Part shown: piece after piece, positions 37,219-44,834 of the stretch
How positions within the stretch are numbered: the first letter of the stretch is position 1
Layout: each line of letters opens with the position of its first letter
Origin: Phycisphaerales bacterium
Lineage (GTDB): Bacteria > Planctomycetota > Phycisphaerae > Phycisphaerales > UBA1924
DNA length: 64,000 nucleotides
Direction of reading: 5' to 3'
NCBI GenBank assembly: GCA_905339235.1
Contig: CAJPFG010000025.1
Span: forward strand, 1 to 64,000
Made by a program: the position numbers and the translations under genes
Notes under the pieces: generated by a model
What the model saw: the letters and a program-made list of their open reading frames with translations, nothing else
Told to the model about the DNA's origin: nothing
Databases searched by the model: none

Positions 37219-38337
37219 GTGGCGCGTCGCAAGCAGGACACCCTCATCTCGCAGGACACCGGCGTAAACGCCGGGCTGTTGCGGGCGGGAGTCCTGATCG
37301 TCGCGTCGCGAAAGACCAGCCGCGATGCGCTGCTGGCACGCGTTGGACCGGCCGCGGCACGCGTGGAGGCGTGCGACGCCGAAGCGGCGCCCAAGGTCGC
37401 GCGCGGGTTTGATCTCGTGGTCGTGGATTGCCCGCACCCGCTGGATGTATGGGAGAAGATCGAACGGGCCAACCCGGGCGCCGCCTGCGTCGTGCTCCGC
37501 GAGAGCCCCGATGCCGCGTTCCTGGGCGATGCCCTGCGTCGGGGTGTTACCGACGTGCTGGACGCGGCCAACGCGCCGGGGATCGTCGCGTGCCTGGGCG
37601 AAGCCTGCGCCCGGGTGCAGCGCGCCCAGGGCGGCCTGATCCGCGAGCGCCGCCGGGCCCGCCGGCTCCGCGCCCTGTGCGGAAACCTCTTCCGCTCGCG
37701 TCACGAACTGATGAAGCAGATGGGCGACCTGTGCGCCGACATGGCCCGCTCCTACCGCGATCTCTCGGATCAACTCTCCGGCGTCTCGATGGTGAGCGAG
37801 TTCAACGCGATCCTCCGCCAGGAACTCGACATCGAGGGCCTGCTCCGAACGACGCTGGAGTACACGCTCAAGAAGGTCGGCGCGACCAACGCGGCGATCT
37901 TCCTGCCCAACTCGCTGGGGGATTACTCGCTGGGCGCGTACGTGAACTACGACTGCGCCAAGGACTCGTGCGAGAGCCTGCTCGACCACCTCGCGGACGT
38001 CGCCGCGCCCGCTTTCGAGGCCCGCGAGGACGCGGTGGTCATGCGCGATTTCGAGGAAGTCACCGCGGCGCTGGGGCGCGAGGCCGACTGGCTGACCGAC
38101 TCGACCATGGTCGCCGTCCCCTGCCGGCGCGAGGGCGAGTGCCTCGCCGTCACGCTCTTCTTCCGCGACCGACGCACGCCCTTCAGCGACGCCAACGTCC
38201 ATTCGCTGCGGCAGATCGCGGAACTTTTCGGCGAGCAACTCTCCCGCGTCATCAAGACCCACAACCGGCATCTTCCCAAGGACAAATGGAACGAGCCCGG
38301 CGACGTGGGGCCCGACGACATCGACCTCGCGGCATGA
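37219..38337 (+). CDS. GAF-domain sensor-like protein with N-terminal receiver-like fold
   Basis: 372 residues. GGAGG lies 6 nt before GTG 37219, so it is preferred over ATG 37195. The N terminus (VLIVASRKTSRDALLARVG, FDLVVVDCPHPLDVWEKI) resembles a receiver domain with a degenerate acidic pocket. A coiled segment (RRRARRLRALCGNLFRSRHE) leads to a GAF domain (about 195-345) starting EFNAILRQELDIEGLL and ending NVHSLRQIAELFGEQL. No output kinase or cyclase is attached. It may work with the HTH-REC regulator just upstream. Confidence 0.75.
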   Translation: MARRKQDTLISQDTGVNAGLLRAGVLIVASRKTSRDALLARVGPAAARVEACDAEAAPKVARGFDLVVVDCPHPLDVWEKIERANPGAACVVLRESPDAAFLGDALRRGVTDVLDAANAPGIVACLGEACARVQRAQGGLIRERRRARRLRALCGNLFRSRHELMKQMGDLCADMARSYRDLSDQLSGVSMVSEFNAILRQELDIEGLLRTTLEYTLKKVGATNAAIFLPNSLGDYSLGAYVNYDCAKDSCESLLDHLADVAAPAFEAREDAVVMRDFEEVTAALGREADWLTDSTMVAVPCRREGECLAVTLFFRDRRTPFSDANVHSLRQIAELFGEQLSRVIKTHNRHLPKDKWNEPGDVGPDDIDLAA

Positions 38338-38350
38338 GTCCCATCAGCGA

Positions 38351-39211
38351 TCAGATCCAGAACGACCGTCTCGACAAGTAGTACCGGTGAAGTCGCTCGT
38401 AGCGAGTTCGCAGCTTTTGGTTGCCACTTCTGGTGAAGCGATCAAGCTCCGAAACGACGAAGTTCAAGCCCGATTGATACGCGTTGGGCTCGATGTGTGT
38501 GAGCCGTCGCGCAAGCGTCTTGCCGAGGTAATCAACGGCCAAACGCCCGTCTTCATCCTTGAAGAACAGCTCACGGCAGAACTCCGCCATCTGCGCGGTT
38601 AGGCGGGCTGGGGGTGAACTATCCGCTTTCGAGATCGAGTCTGCGAGCAGGCTTTCCAAGCCGCCGCAGATCAGCACTCGGGGGTATTCCGCCAACCGGC
38701 TCTCAGCGAAGTGGGCTTGTGCGAGCACCGGCCCGTAGATGTCACCCTTCCCGAGTTCAACGGCGGAACCGACTTCAAGCGCACCTCGGATTGGAAATCC
38801 TCCGGCGAGGCACGAGATCATGAGGGTCGCCGCACCTCCAATGGTCCCCCATACTTCCTTGAATGGAGCCGAATCGTCGATTACGTGCGCTGGAGAGTAG
38901 AGCATTACCGTGTCGCCGAACCACTGAGTGTTCATTTCAACGTCTATGAGCTGCTTCTTTCGAGCCTGACGGAGCTCTTCGGAGAGGGTCAAAGCTGGCG
39001 GCGACGGCGATTGCTCGAGAAATACCCGCAGGAATCCCGAGACCATTCTTCTAAGAGTCAGCACACGTCCGGCGGTCGCCTTCAGAGCTGGCAATAGCTC
39101 GCTCCTCGGCCGAGAAAGATCTCCCCATTCTGAAAGTGTCGTCTGCTGGCCAAGCACGTCGAACATGCCGACCACGAAGTAGCCGACGCGGTACGTTGGA
39201 CCAGAATCCAT
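38351..39211 (-). CDS. Orphan nucleotidyl-cyclase-fold protein
   Basis: 286 residues with the layout of a class III cyclase catalytic domain: YFVVGMFDVLGQQTTL (Asp18), NTQWFGDTVMLYSPAHV (Asp100), and FPIRGALEVGSAVELGKGD followed by IYGPVLAQAHFAESRLAEYP. The two Asp could be metal ligands, but purine-recognition residues cannot be assigned. It has no transmembrane segment and no partner gene. Base composition is clearly less GC-rich than the flanks, consistent with transfer. Possible roles are cyclic-nucleotide synthesis in signalling or defence, or a catalytically inactive relative. Confidence 0.55.
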   Translation of the reverse strand: MDSGPTYRVGYFVVGMFDVLGQQTTLSEWGDLSRPRSELLPALKATAGRVLTLRRMVSGFLRVFLEQSPSPPALTLSEELRQARKKQLIDVEMNTQWFGDTVMLYSPAHVIDDSAPFKEVWGTIGGAATLMISCLAGGFPIRGALEVGSAVELGKGDIYGPVLAQAHFAESRLAEYPRVLICGGLESLLADSISKADSSPPARLTAQMAEFCRELFFKDEDGRLAVDYLGKTLARRLTHIEPNAYQSGLNFVVSELDRFTRSGNQKLRTRYERLHRYYLSRRSFWI

Positions 39212-39417
39212 ATTGGACCTTAAGTGGCTTTGGCAGCAAGTTGGCTGTCAGTTCGAAGCAGACAGCGCGTTTGATGCGTGCGGCGCAGGCCTTTGATCCT
39301 CAAGGACTTACAGAACTGAAACCGAATCGTCTCCTTTCCCATAGGTCCTTTGGCGGCCCGAACCCCACCTAAGATCTGGGTGTCCGGATCGTCGAGACGG
39401 GTCTCAGGGGGTGTGCG

Positions 39418-39990
39418 ATGCTCGACCTGTTCCTCAGTGGAAACGCGGCCTGGTTCGGAGTCCCCGCCCTGCTCGGTACGGGCGTCTTCGCCATCCGTCT
39501 GCTCATGGCGATCTTCGGCCACATCGGGCACGCGGACTTCGACAGCGGCCATTCCGACCTGGGACACGCCGAGGATTCATCGGCCGTCTTCAAGTTCCTG
39601 TCCTTCCAGTCCGTCGCGGCGTTCCTCATGGGGTTCGGCTGGGCGGGGCTGGGGGCCTTGCACGGCGCCCACTGGAGCATGGCGCCGGCGTTTGCCGCCG
39701 CGGTCGGCGGGGGCGCGCTCATGATGTGGTTCATCATCATGCTCTTCAAGGCGCTGGTGAGCCTCAACGCCAGCGGAAACGTCAACATCGATCAGACCGT
39801 CGGTTGCGAGGGCGAGGTCTACGTGGGAATCCCCGGGAACCAGTCCGGGCGCGGCCAGGTGCGCGTCGTCATCGAAGACCGCCAGCGCACCTACGGCGCC
39901 GTCTCGGCAGGGCAGCCCATCCCCAGCCGCACCCGCGTCCGGGTGGTCCGCGCCAACACCGACAACACGCTCACCGTCGAGCCGACGTGA
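39418..39990 (+). CDS. NfeD-like membrane protein with OB-fold domain
   Basis: 190 residues. Two or three hydrophobic segments (WFGVPALLGTGVFAIRLLMA, VAAFLMGFGWAGLGAL, AVGGGALMMWFIIMLF) precede a C-terminal OB-fold (TVGCEGEVYVGIPGNQSGRG, QVRVVIEDRQRTYGAV). It matches the YqiJ/NfeD-like proteins that accompany flotillins. The flotillin gene follows 95 bp downstream, so this is the standard NfeD-flotillin unit for membrane microdomain organisation. Confidence 0.82.
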   Translation: MLDLFLSGNAAWFGVPALLGTGVFAIRLLMAIFGHIGHADFDSGHSDLGHAEDSSAVFKFLSFQSVAAFLMGFGWAGLGALHGAHWSMAPAFAAAVGGGALMMWFIIMLFKALVSLNASGNVNIDQTVGCEGEVYVGIPGNQSGRGQVRVVIEDRQRTYGAVSAGQPIPSRTRVRVVRANTDNTLTVEPT

Positions 39991-40085
39991 GCCGCAATCT
40001 CCGTTAGACTGCGAATCCGTCGTACACCCCGCCGGGCCCGCCCGGCGGATCAGGCCCGAAGTGCGATCACCAGGGAGGTGCCCCC

Positions 40086-41660
40086 GTGCTGTTTACGCTC
40101 GCTCAAACCACCGGCAATCTCAAGGCGATGTGGATGTTCGGCTTCGTTGCTGCCGCGCTGCTCATCTTTCTCGTCTTCGTCATCATCATCGTCAACCGCT
40201 ACCGGCGCTGCCCCAGCAACCGGATCCTGGTCATCTACGGCAGGGTGGGGAAGGACAAGAGTTCTCGCTGCCTGCACGGCGGCGGCGCCTTCGTCTGGCC
40301 CCTCATCCAGGACTACGCGTATCTCTCGCTCGAGCCGCTGGTGATCGAGATCCCTCTCGAGGGCGCCCTCTCGCTGAACAACATCCGCGTCAACGTGCCC
40401 AGCACGTTTACCGTGGGCATCTCGACCGACCCGGTGCTCATGAACAACGCGGCGGAACGGTTGCTCTACCTCACCGTCGATCAGATCCGCGAGCAGGCCC
40501 AGGACATCATCCTCGGGCAGTTGCGCCTGGTCATCGCGACCCTGACGATCGAGGAGATCAACAAGGACCGCGAGAAGTTCATGAAACTCATCAACGAGAA
40601 CGTGGAGCAGGAGACCAACAAGATCGGCCTGGAACTGATCAACGTCAATGTCCGCGACATCACCGACGAGTCGGGGTACATCCAGGCGATCGGCAAGCGG
40701 GCCGCGGCCGAGGCCATCAACCGCGCCAAGGTCGAGGTGGCCCAGCAGGAGCGTGACGGCGCCACCGGCGAATCCATGGCCGTCCGCGAGAAGACCGTCA
40801 ACGTCACCCGCGAGCAGACCACCGCGATCCAGGCGCAGAAGGAACTGGAGCAGCAGCAGCGCGTCCGCGTGTCGGCGCTGGAAGCCGACGCGGTGAAGGG
40901 CGAGGCGCAGGCCAAGCGCGACCGCGAGACGACGATCGCGCAGCGCGAGGCCGAAACCGTGGCGAGCAAGAAGCAGGCCGAGCAGACCCAGCGTGTGAAG
41001 GTGGCCGAGGCGGAGGCGTTCGCGACGGTGGGCGAGAACACCTCGCGGGCGCAGATGGCGGAGAGCAACGCGAAACTCGCCGAGATCCAGGCGGAGGCGA
41101 CGCGCCGTTCGCAGGTGGCCCTGGCCAAGGCGCAGGAGGCGGTGCTGCTGGCGCAGCGCGACCAGGAACTGGCGCGCCTGGCCCGCGATCAGATCGCCCC
41201 GCAGGAAATCGAGAAGAAGCGCATCGAGATCGCCGCCGAAGCCGAGGCCGAGAAGATCCGCCGCGAAGCGCACGGCCAGGCCGACGCCATCCGGGCCAAG
41301 TACGAGGCCGAGGCCGCGGGCGTGCAGTTGGTGCTGGAGGCCAAGGCCGAGGGCTACCGCAAACTGATCGAGGCCTGCGGCACGGACGGCGCGGTGGGCC
41401 CGACGCTCCTGCTCATCGAGAAGTTGCCGGAACTCGTCCGTGAGCAGGTGAAGGCGGTGCAGGGCCTGAAGATCGACAAGATCACGGTGTGGGACCAGGG
41501 CACGGGCAGCAACGGCACCGGCCGCAACGCCACCGCGGACTTTGTGTCCGGGCTGATCGGCACGCTCCCGAGGCTGCACGAACTGGCGAACCAGGCGGGG
41601 ATCGAACTGCCGAGCGCACTGGGGCGGGTGCGGCAGGATGGGAAGGACGGGAAGGCGTAA
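40086..41660 (+). CDS. Flotillin (SPFH/PHB-domain protein)
   Basis: 524 residues. One transmembrane helix (about 17-38: FGFVAAALLIFLVFVIIIV), a PHB/SPFH domain (about 40-205: ILVIYGRVGKDKSSRCLHGG), a long Glu/Ala/Arg/Gln coiled coil (about 210-420, many AEAE units) and a C-terminal assembly region (LPELVREQVKAVQGLKIDK). It scaffolds membrane microdomains together with the NfeD-like protein upstream. GTG start at 40086 with GGGAGGTG. Similar to YqiK/FloT. Confidence 0.93.
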   Translation: MLFTLAQTTGNLKAMWMFGFVAAALLIFLVFVIIIVNRYRRCPSNRILVIYGRVGKDKSSRCLHGGGAFVWPLIQDYAYLSLEPLVIEIPLEGALSLNNIRVNVPSTFTVGISTDPVLMNNAAERLLYLTVDQIREQAQDIILGQLRLVIATLTIEEINKDREKFMKLINENVEQETNKIGLELINVNVRDITDESGYIQAIGKRAAAEAINRAKVEVAQQERDGATGESMAVREKTVNVTREQTTAIQAQKELEQQQRVRVSALEADAVKGEAQAKRDRETTIAQREAETVASKKQAEQTQRVKVAEAEAFATVGENTSRAQMAESNAKLAEIQAEATRRSQVALAKAQEAVLLAQRDQELARLARDQIAPQEIEKKRIEIAAEAEAEKIRREAHGQADAIRAKYEAEAAGVQLVLEAKAEGYRKLIEACGTDGAVGPTLLLIEKLPELVREQVKAVQGLKIDKITVWDQGTGSNGTGRNATADFVSGLIGTLPRLHELANQAGIELPSALGRVRQDGKDGKA

Positions 41661-41668
41661 CGCGGCGT

Positions 41669-41699
41669 GTGGCACGGGGCGTCCGCGACCCGTGCTCCG
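41669..41699 (+). repeat. REP-like terminal repeat, left copy
   Basis: A 31-base element, GTGGCACGGGGCGTCCGCGA then CCCGTGCTCCG, that can itself fold (CACGGG with CCCGTG). An exact reverse complement lies at 42175-42205. The pair flanks the RAYT-like remnant. It begins 8 bases after the flotillin stop. Confidence 0.75.
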
Positions 41700-41721
41700 G
41701 GCGCACCATCAGAGCATTGCC

Positions 41722-42169
41722 ATGACCACTACGCCCGATGGCCTCAACTACCGGCGCCTGCAGCGCGACGCGCCCGACCGCGGCATCCGCTTTCTGACCT
41801 GGTCATGCCGGCATTCGCTGGCGCTCTTCTCGAACGACGCCATCAGGACGGCATTCGTAGATCACCTCATGAAGGAACGGAGCCGAGCCGAGTTTCGCCT
41901 GCACGAGTTCGTCGTCATATCCACCCACGTGCACCTCTTGATCGGATTCACCACCACGATCCCGGCACGCCACGTTCTTACTCGTATCAAGGGTCCCTTC
42001 GCACGCCGGGTCATCCGCTGAGCGCGCCGGTTCTCTCTCGCATCACGGAAACCGACGGCACAGCGCCTTTCTGGTGGTCGCCGGGCTCGTGCAGAGTCCC
42101 GAGGACTGGCCTTGGTCGTCGGCGGCGTGGATCGCGAACGGCAAACACCTTGATCCCTTGCCTCGTTAG
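41722..42169 (+). pseudogene. Decayed REP-associated tyrosine transposase (RAYT)
   Basis: From ATG 41722 the frame gives about 100 residues of a Y1-type (HUH) transposase: LNYRRLQRDAPDRGIRFLTW and EFVVISTHVHLLIGF, which holds the H-x-H metal motif. That frame stops at 42019-42021. In another frame PVLSRITETDGTAPFWW follows. The C-terminal piece VAGLVQSPEDWPWSSAAWIA, ending NGKHLDPLPR, is in yet another frame. The catalytic Tyr region between these pieces is missing. So it is a frameshifted, internally deleted relic between two perfect inverted repeats, as expected for a RAYT with its REP sequences. Confidence 0.75.
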
Positions 42170-42174
42170 GCGTT

Positions 42175-42205
42175 CGGAGCACGGGTCGCGGACGCCCCGT
42201 GCCAC
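42175..42205 (-). repeat. REP-like terminal repeat, right copy (inverted)
   Basis: Exact reverse complement, all 31 bases, of the element at 41669-41699. It ends 17 bases before the preferred uvrC start, and the alternative GTG at 42199 falls inside it. Confidence 0.75.
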
Positions 42206-42222
42206 CCGCCGTAAAATCTGGT

Positions 42223-43602
42223 GTGCCCGAAGAGCCCGCAGCCATCCTGCCCGAGTGGGGTTCCGAACCCCACGAAGACCGCCTCGCGCGCCTCCTGCGC
42301 ACGGCCCGCGGGCTCCCCAAGGAGCCCGGTGTCTACCTCATGAAGGACCACAAGGGCGTGGTCCTCTACGTCGGCAAGGCCCTCCTGCTCCCCGACCGCG
42401 TCTCCTCGTACTTCGTCCCCAGCGCCGACCTGGGCTTCCAGAAGCACAAACTGCTGGACCATGTCCACGACCTGGAGATCATCCCCTGCGAGAGCGAGTG
42501 GGAGGCGCTCCTCACCGAGAACCGGCTGATCAAGGACCTCAAGCCGCGGTTCAACGTGCGGCTCACCGACGACAAGACCTTCCCGTACCTCGCCGTCACC
42601 ATGCGCGAGGATTTCCCGCGCGTGCTCGTCACCCGCGCCCCCGCCAGCACTGAACTGAAGGGCGCGAGGATCTACGGGCCGTTCGTGAATGCCGGGTCGC
42701 TGCGCGAGGCCATCCAGATTCTCCAGAAGGTCTTCAAGTTCCGCACGTGCAAACTCGACATCGTTCCCAACGACCCGCGTAACGCCCGGTTCCGCCCGTG
42801 CCTGCTCTACGCCATCAACCAGTGCACCGCCCCCTGCGCCGACAAGATCACCCGCCAGGCCTACCGCGAGGATGTTGACCGCTTCATTCGCTTCCTCGAC
42901 AGCAAGCGCAGCGTAATGCTCCGCGAACTCCGCCAGGAGATGGACGCCGCGGCGGGGGAACTGAAGTTCGAGAAGGCCGCGGCCCTGCGCGACCAGATCC
43001 GCGCCATCGAAAAACTCGACGAGCGCGCCACCCGCGCCGACCAATGGCAGCCGGAGACCGAGGCCACGCTCATCGAGCCCGAGAAGGCCCTCAAGAGCCT
43101 CCAGAAGACCCTCGGCCTCGACGACCCCATCCGCTGCATCGACTGCATCGACATCGCCCACCTCAAGGGCGGCGAAACCGTCGGCAGCAAGGTCTGCTTC
43201 ATCGACGGCCGCCCCTTCAAGGACGAGTACCGCCGCTACAAGATCAAGACCGTCGAGGGCGGAAATGATGACTACGCCAGCATCCGCGAGGTCGTCTCAC
43301 GCCGCTACCGCGAGGCAGGGGAGGGTCAGGAACTCTTCCCCGACGTCATCGTGATCGACGGGGGCCTGGGCCAACTCCACGCGGCCTTGGAGGTCTTCGA
43401 ACTGCTGAAGGTCAAGCCGCCGATGGTGATCAGCCTGGCGAAGAAGGAGGAACTGATCTACGTGCAGCGGCGGAGCGAGCCCATTCGGCTGCCTCGGAGC
43501 AACCCGGGGTTGCGGCTGGTGCAGGCGATCCGGGATGAGGCACACCGGTTCGCCCAGCATTATCACCATGTGCTGCGGAGGAAGAAGACGCTTGATGAGT
43601 GA
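42223..43602 (+). CDS. uvrC: Short UvrC-like excinuclease subunit lacking the C-terminal HhH domain
   Basis: About 459 residues from GTG 42223. A GIY-YIG nuclease (PGVYLMKDHKGVVLYVGKA) makes the 3' incision. A UVR motif (KFEKAAALRDQIRAIEKLDE) contacts UvrB. A UvrC RNase-H-like domain (IRCIDCIDIAHLKGGETVGS, DVIVIDGGLGQLHAALEVF) makes the 5' incision. The chain stops after QAIRDEAHRFAQHYHHVLRR. The E. coli protein (about 610 residues) continues there into a tandem helix-hairpin-helix domain for single-strand/duplex binding, so that domain is absent. No downstream frame restores it. Confidence 0.9.
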   Translation: MPEEPAAILPEWGSEPHEDRLARLLRTARGLPKEPGVYLMKDHKGVVLYVGKALLLPDRVSSYFVPSADLGFQKHKLLDHVHDLEIIPCESEWEALLTENRLIKDLKPRFNVRLTDDKTFPYLAVTMREDFPRVLVTRAPASTELKGARIYGPFVNAGSLREAIQILQKVFKFRTCKLDIVPNDPRNARFRPCLLYAINQCTAPCADKITRQAYREDVDRFIRFLDSKRSVMLRELRQEMDAAAGELKFEKAAALRDQIRAIEKLDERATRADQWQPETEATLIEPEKALKSLQKTLGLDDPIRCIDCIDIAHLKGGETVGSKVCFIDGRPFKDEYRRYKIKTVEGGNDDYASIREVVSRRYREAGEGQELFPDVIVIDGGLGQLHAALEVFELLKVKPPMVISLAKKEELIYVQRRSEPIRLPRSNPGLRLVQAIRDEAHRFAQHYHHVLRRKKTLDE

Positions 43603-43648
43603 CTTCTTGGGATGAACAGTCAAGACCCAGGCATTCTTCGGGATTGTC

Positions 43649-43677
43649 TTGACACCCCTCCGTACGTGCTGCATACT
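43649..43677 (+). promoter_or_regulatory. Sigma-70 promoter of the repeat-protein gene
   Basis: TTGACA (43649-43654), 17-nt spacer, CATACT (43672-43677). The start codon at 43718 lies about 34 nt after the expected transcription start, with GGAG 6 nt before it. Confidence 0.65.
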
Positions 43678-43717
43678 GCCATGCCGGGAGAGGGCGACAT
43701 GACTTGTGGAGCATGTC

Positions 43718-44809
43718 ATGCGCCGAGTTTCACACTCTCCATTGGCCGTGCCCTTCGTGGTCGGCCTTGTTCAGTGGATTGCCTGGACATGCACGTCATA
43801 TGCGCAGTGGACCGCGATCAGCCTTCATCCGGAGGGTGTGAACTCCTCCTCGCTGTCAGGAATAAAAGGGGGACAGCCGTCCGGCGTCATCCTCTCTCAT
43901 CCCCAGTTTGGCTCGCCGCGGGCGGCAATCTGGTCGGGCCTTACGTCTGCATATGTTGAGCTGGCGCCGCAGGCCAGTTTCTCCTCAGTCCGCGCGGCAG
44001 CCACCGGGACCCAAGCTGGCTATGCGTACATTGGTGGCGATGTTCGAGCGTCGGTGTGGCACGGAACGGCCGGATCACGCGTCGACCTGCATCCCGAGAT
44101 GGCGTTCAGTTCCCAGGTGTACGGCACGGATGGCGCCCAGCAGGTCGGCTTCGCGTCGATCCCGACAACCGACAAGGCCGCGCTGTGGACGGGGTCGGCC
44201 GAGTCCTTTGTAAACTTGAATCCTGCGAATGCATCCGCGTCCTTTGCAATGGGCGTCCAGAACGGCGAGCAAGGCGGTGCTGCCTTCATCGCGGGCAGGT
44301 GGGAGGCCGGGATGTGGTCCGGAACCGCCGCATCATGGCGAAGCCTGCATCCCGTTGGTTGGCAGTCATCACAGATTTCGGACATGCACAACGGCGAGCA
44401 GGTCGGGCGCGTTGGGGGCGGCCTGTATCGCGCTTCGCTGTGGAGAGGCACCGCAGGCTCGTGGGTCAATCTGGAGCCTCCGGAGGCGCGCGATTCTGAA
44501 GCAAATGCCGTCTACGACGGGCAGCAGGTGGGCTGGATAATTGGAACGAGTGGATCGCTCCGTGCTTCCCTCTGGCATGGCACCGCCGCATCCTGGATCG
44601 ATCTGCACGCAGTGCTGCCGGCCGGTTATTCGTCGTCAACCGCGGAAGACATTTGGCACGATGATGAGCACACCTACGTGGCCGGTGAGGCTCACAATGA
44701 ATCGCTCAACCGGCGAGAGGCATACGTGTGGATCGGCCCCGTGCCTTGCCCCAGCGCTGTTAGCGTGCTCGGGATTGGCCTCGTCGCTGTGCTTCGCTAT
44801 CGGCGGTGA
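43718..44809 (+). CDS. Secreted repeat protein with PEP-CTERM-like tail
   Basis: 363 residues from ATG 43718 (GGAG upstream). Signal peptide ends near SYA-QW. The body has about six imperfect repeats of 40-50 residues built around A-x-x-W-x-G-T-A-x-S-W-x-x-L-x-P, e.g. ASVWHGTAGSRVDLHPE, AALWTGSAESFVNLNP and ASLWRGTAGSWVNLEPP, each followed by a G-x-Q-x-G strand. This pattern suggests a beta-propeller or similar stacked-sheet surface protein. The C terminus, PSAVSVLGIGLVAVLRYRR, is a PEP-CTERM-like sorting tail. Less GC-biased than its neighbours. Confidence 0.72.
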   Translation: MRRVSHSPLAVPFVVGLVQWIAWTCTSYAQWTAISLHPEGVNSSSLSGIKGGQPSGVILSHPQFGSPRAAIWSGLTSAYVELAPQASFSSVRAAATGTQAGYAYIGGDVRASVWHGTAGSRVDLHPEMAFSSQVYGTDGAQQVGFASIPTTDKAALWTGSAESFVNLNPANASASFAMGVQNGEQGGAAFIAGRWEAGMWSGTAASWRSLHPVGWQSSQISDMHNGEQVGRVGGGLYRASLWRGTAGSWVNLEPPEARDSEANAVYDGQQVGWIIGTSGSLRASLWHGTAASWIDLHAVLPAGYSSSTAEDIWHDDEHTYVAGEAHNESLNRREAYVWIGPVPCPSAVSVLGIGLVAVLRYRR

Positions 44810-44834
44810 CGATTACCGCAAGTCGGTGCGACCG

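Noticed and set aside
39212..39417. Possible gene or promoter between the cyclase-like gene and the NfeD-like gene
   Set aside because: The short frames there have no coding character, and the best TTGGCG/TAAGAT pair has a spacer of only 14 bases.
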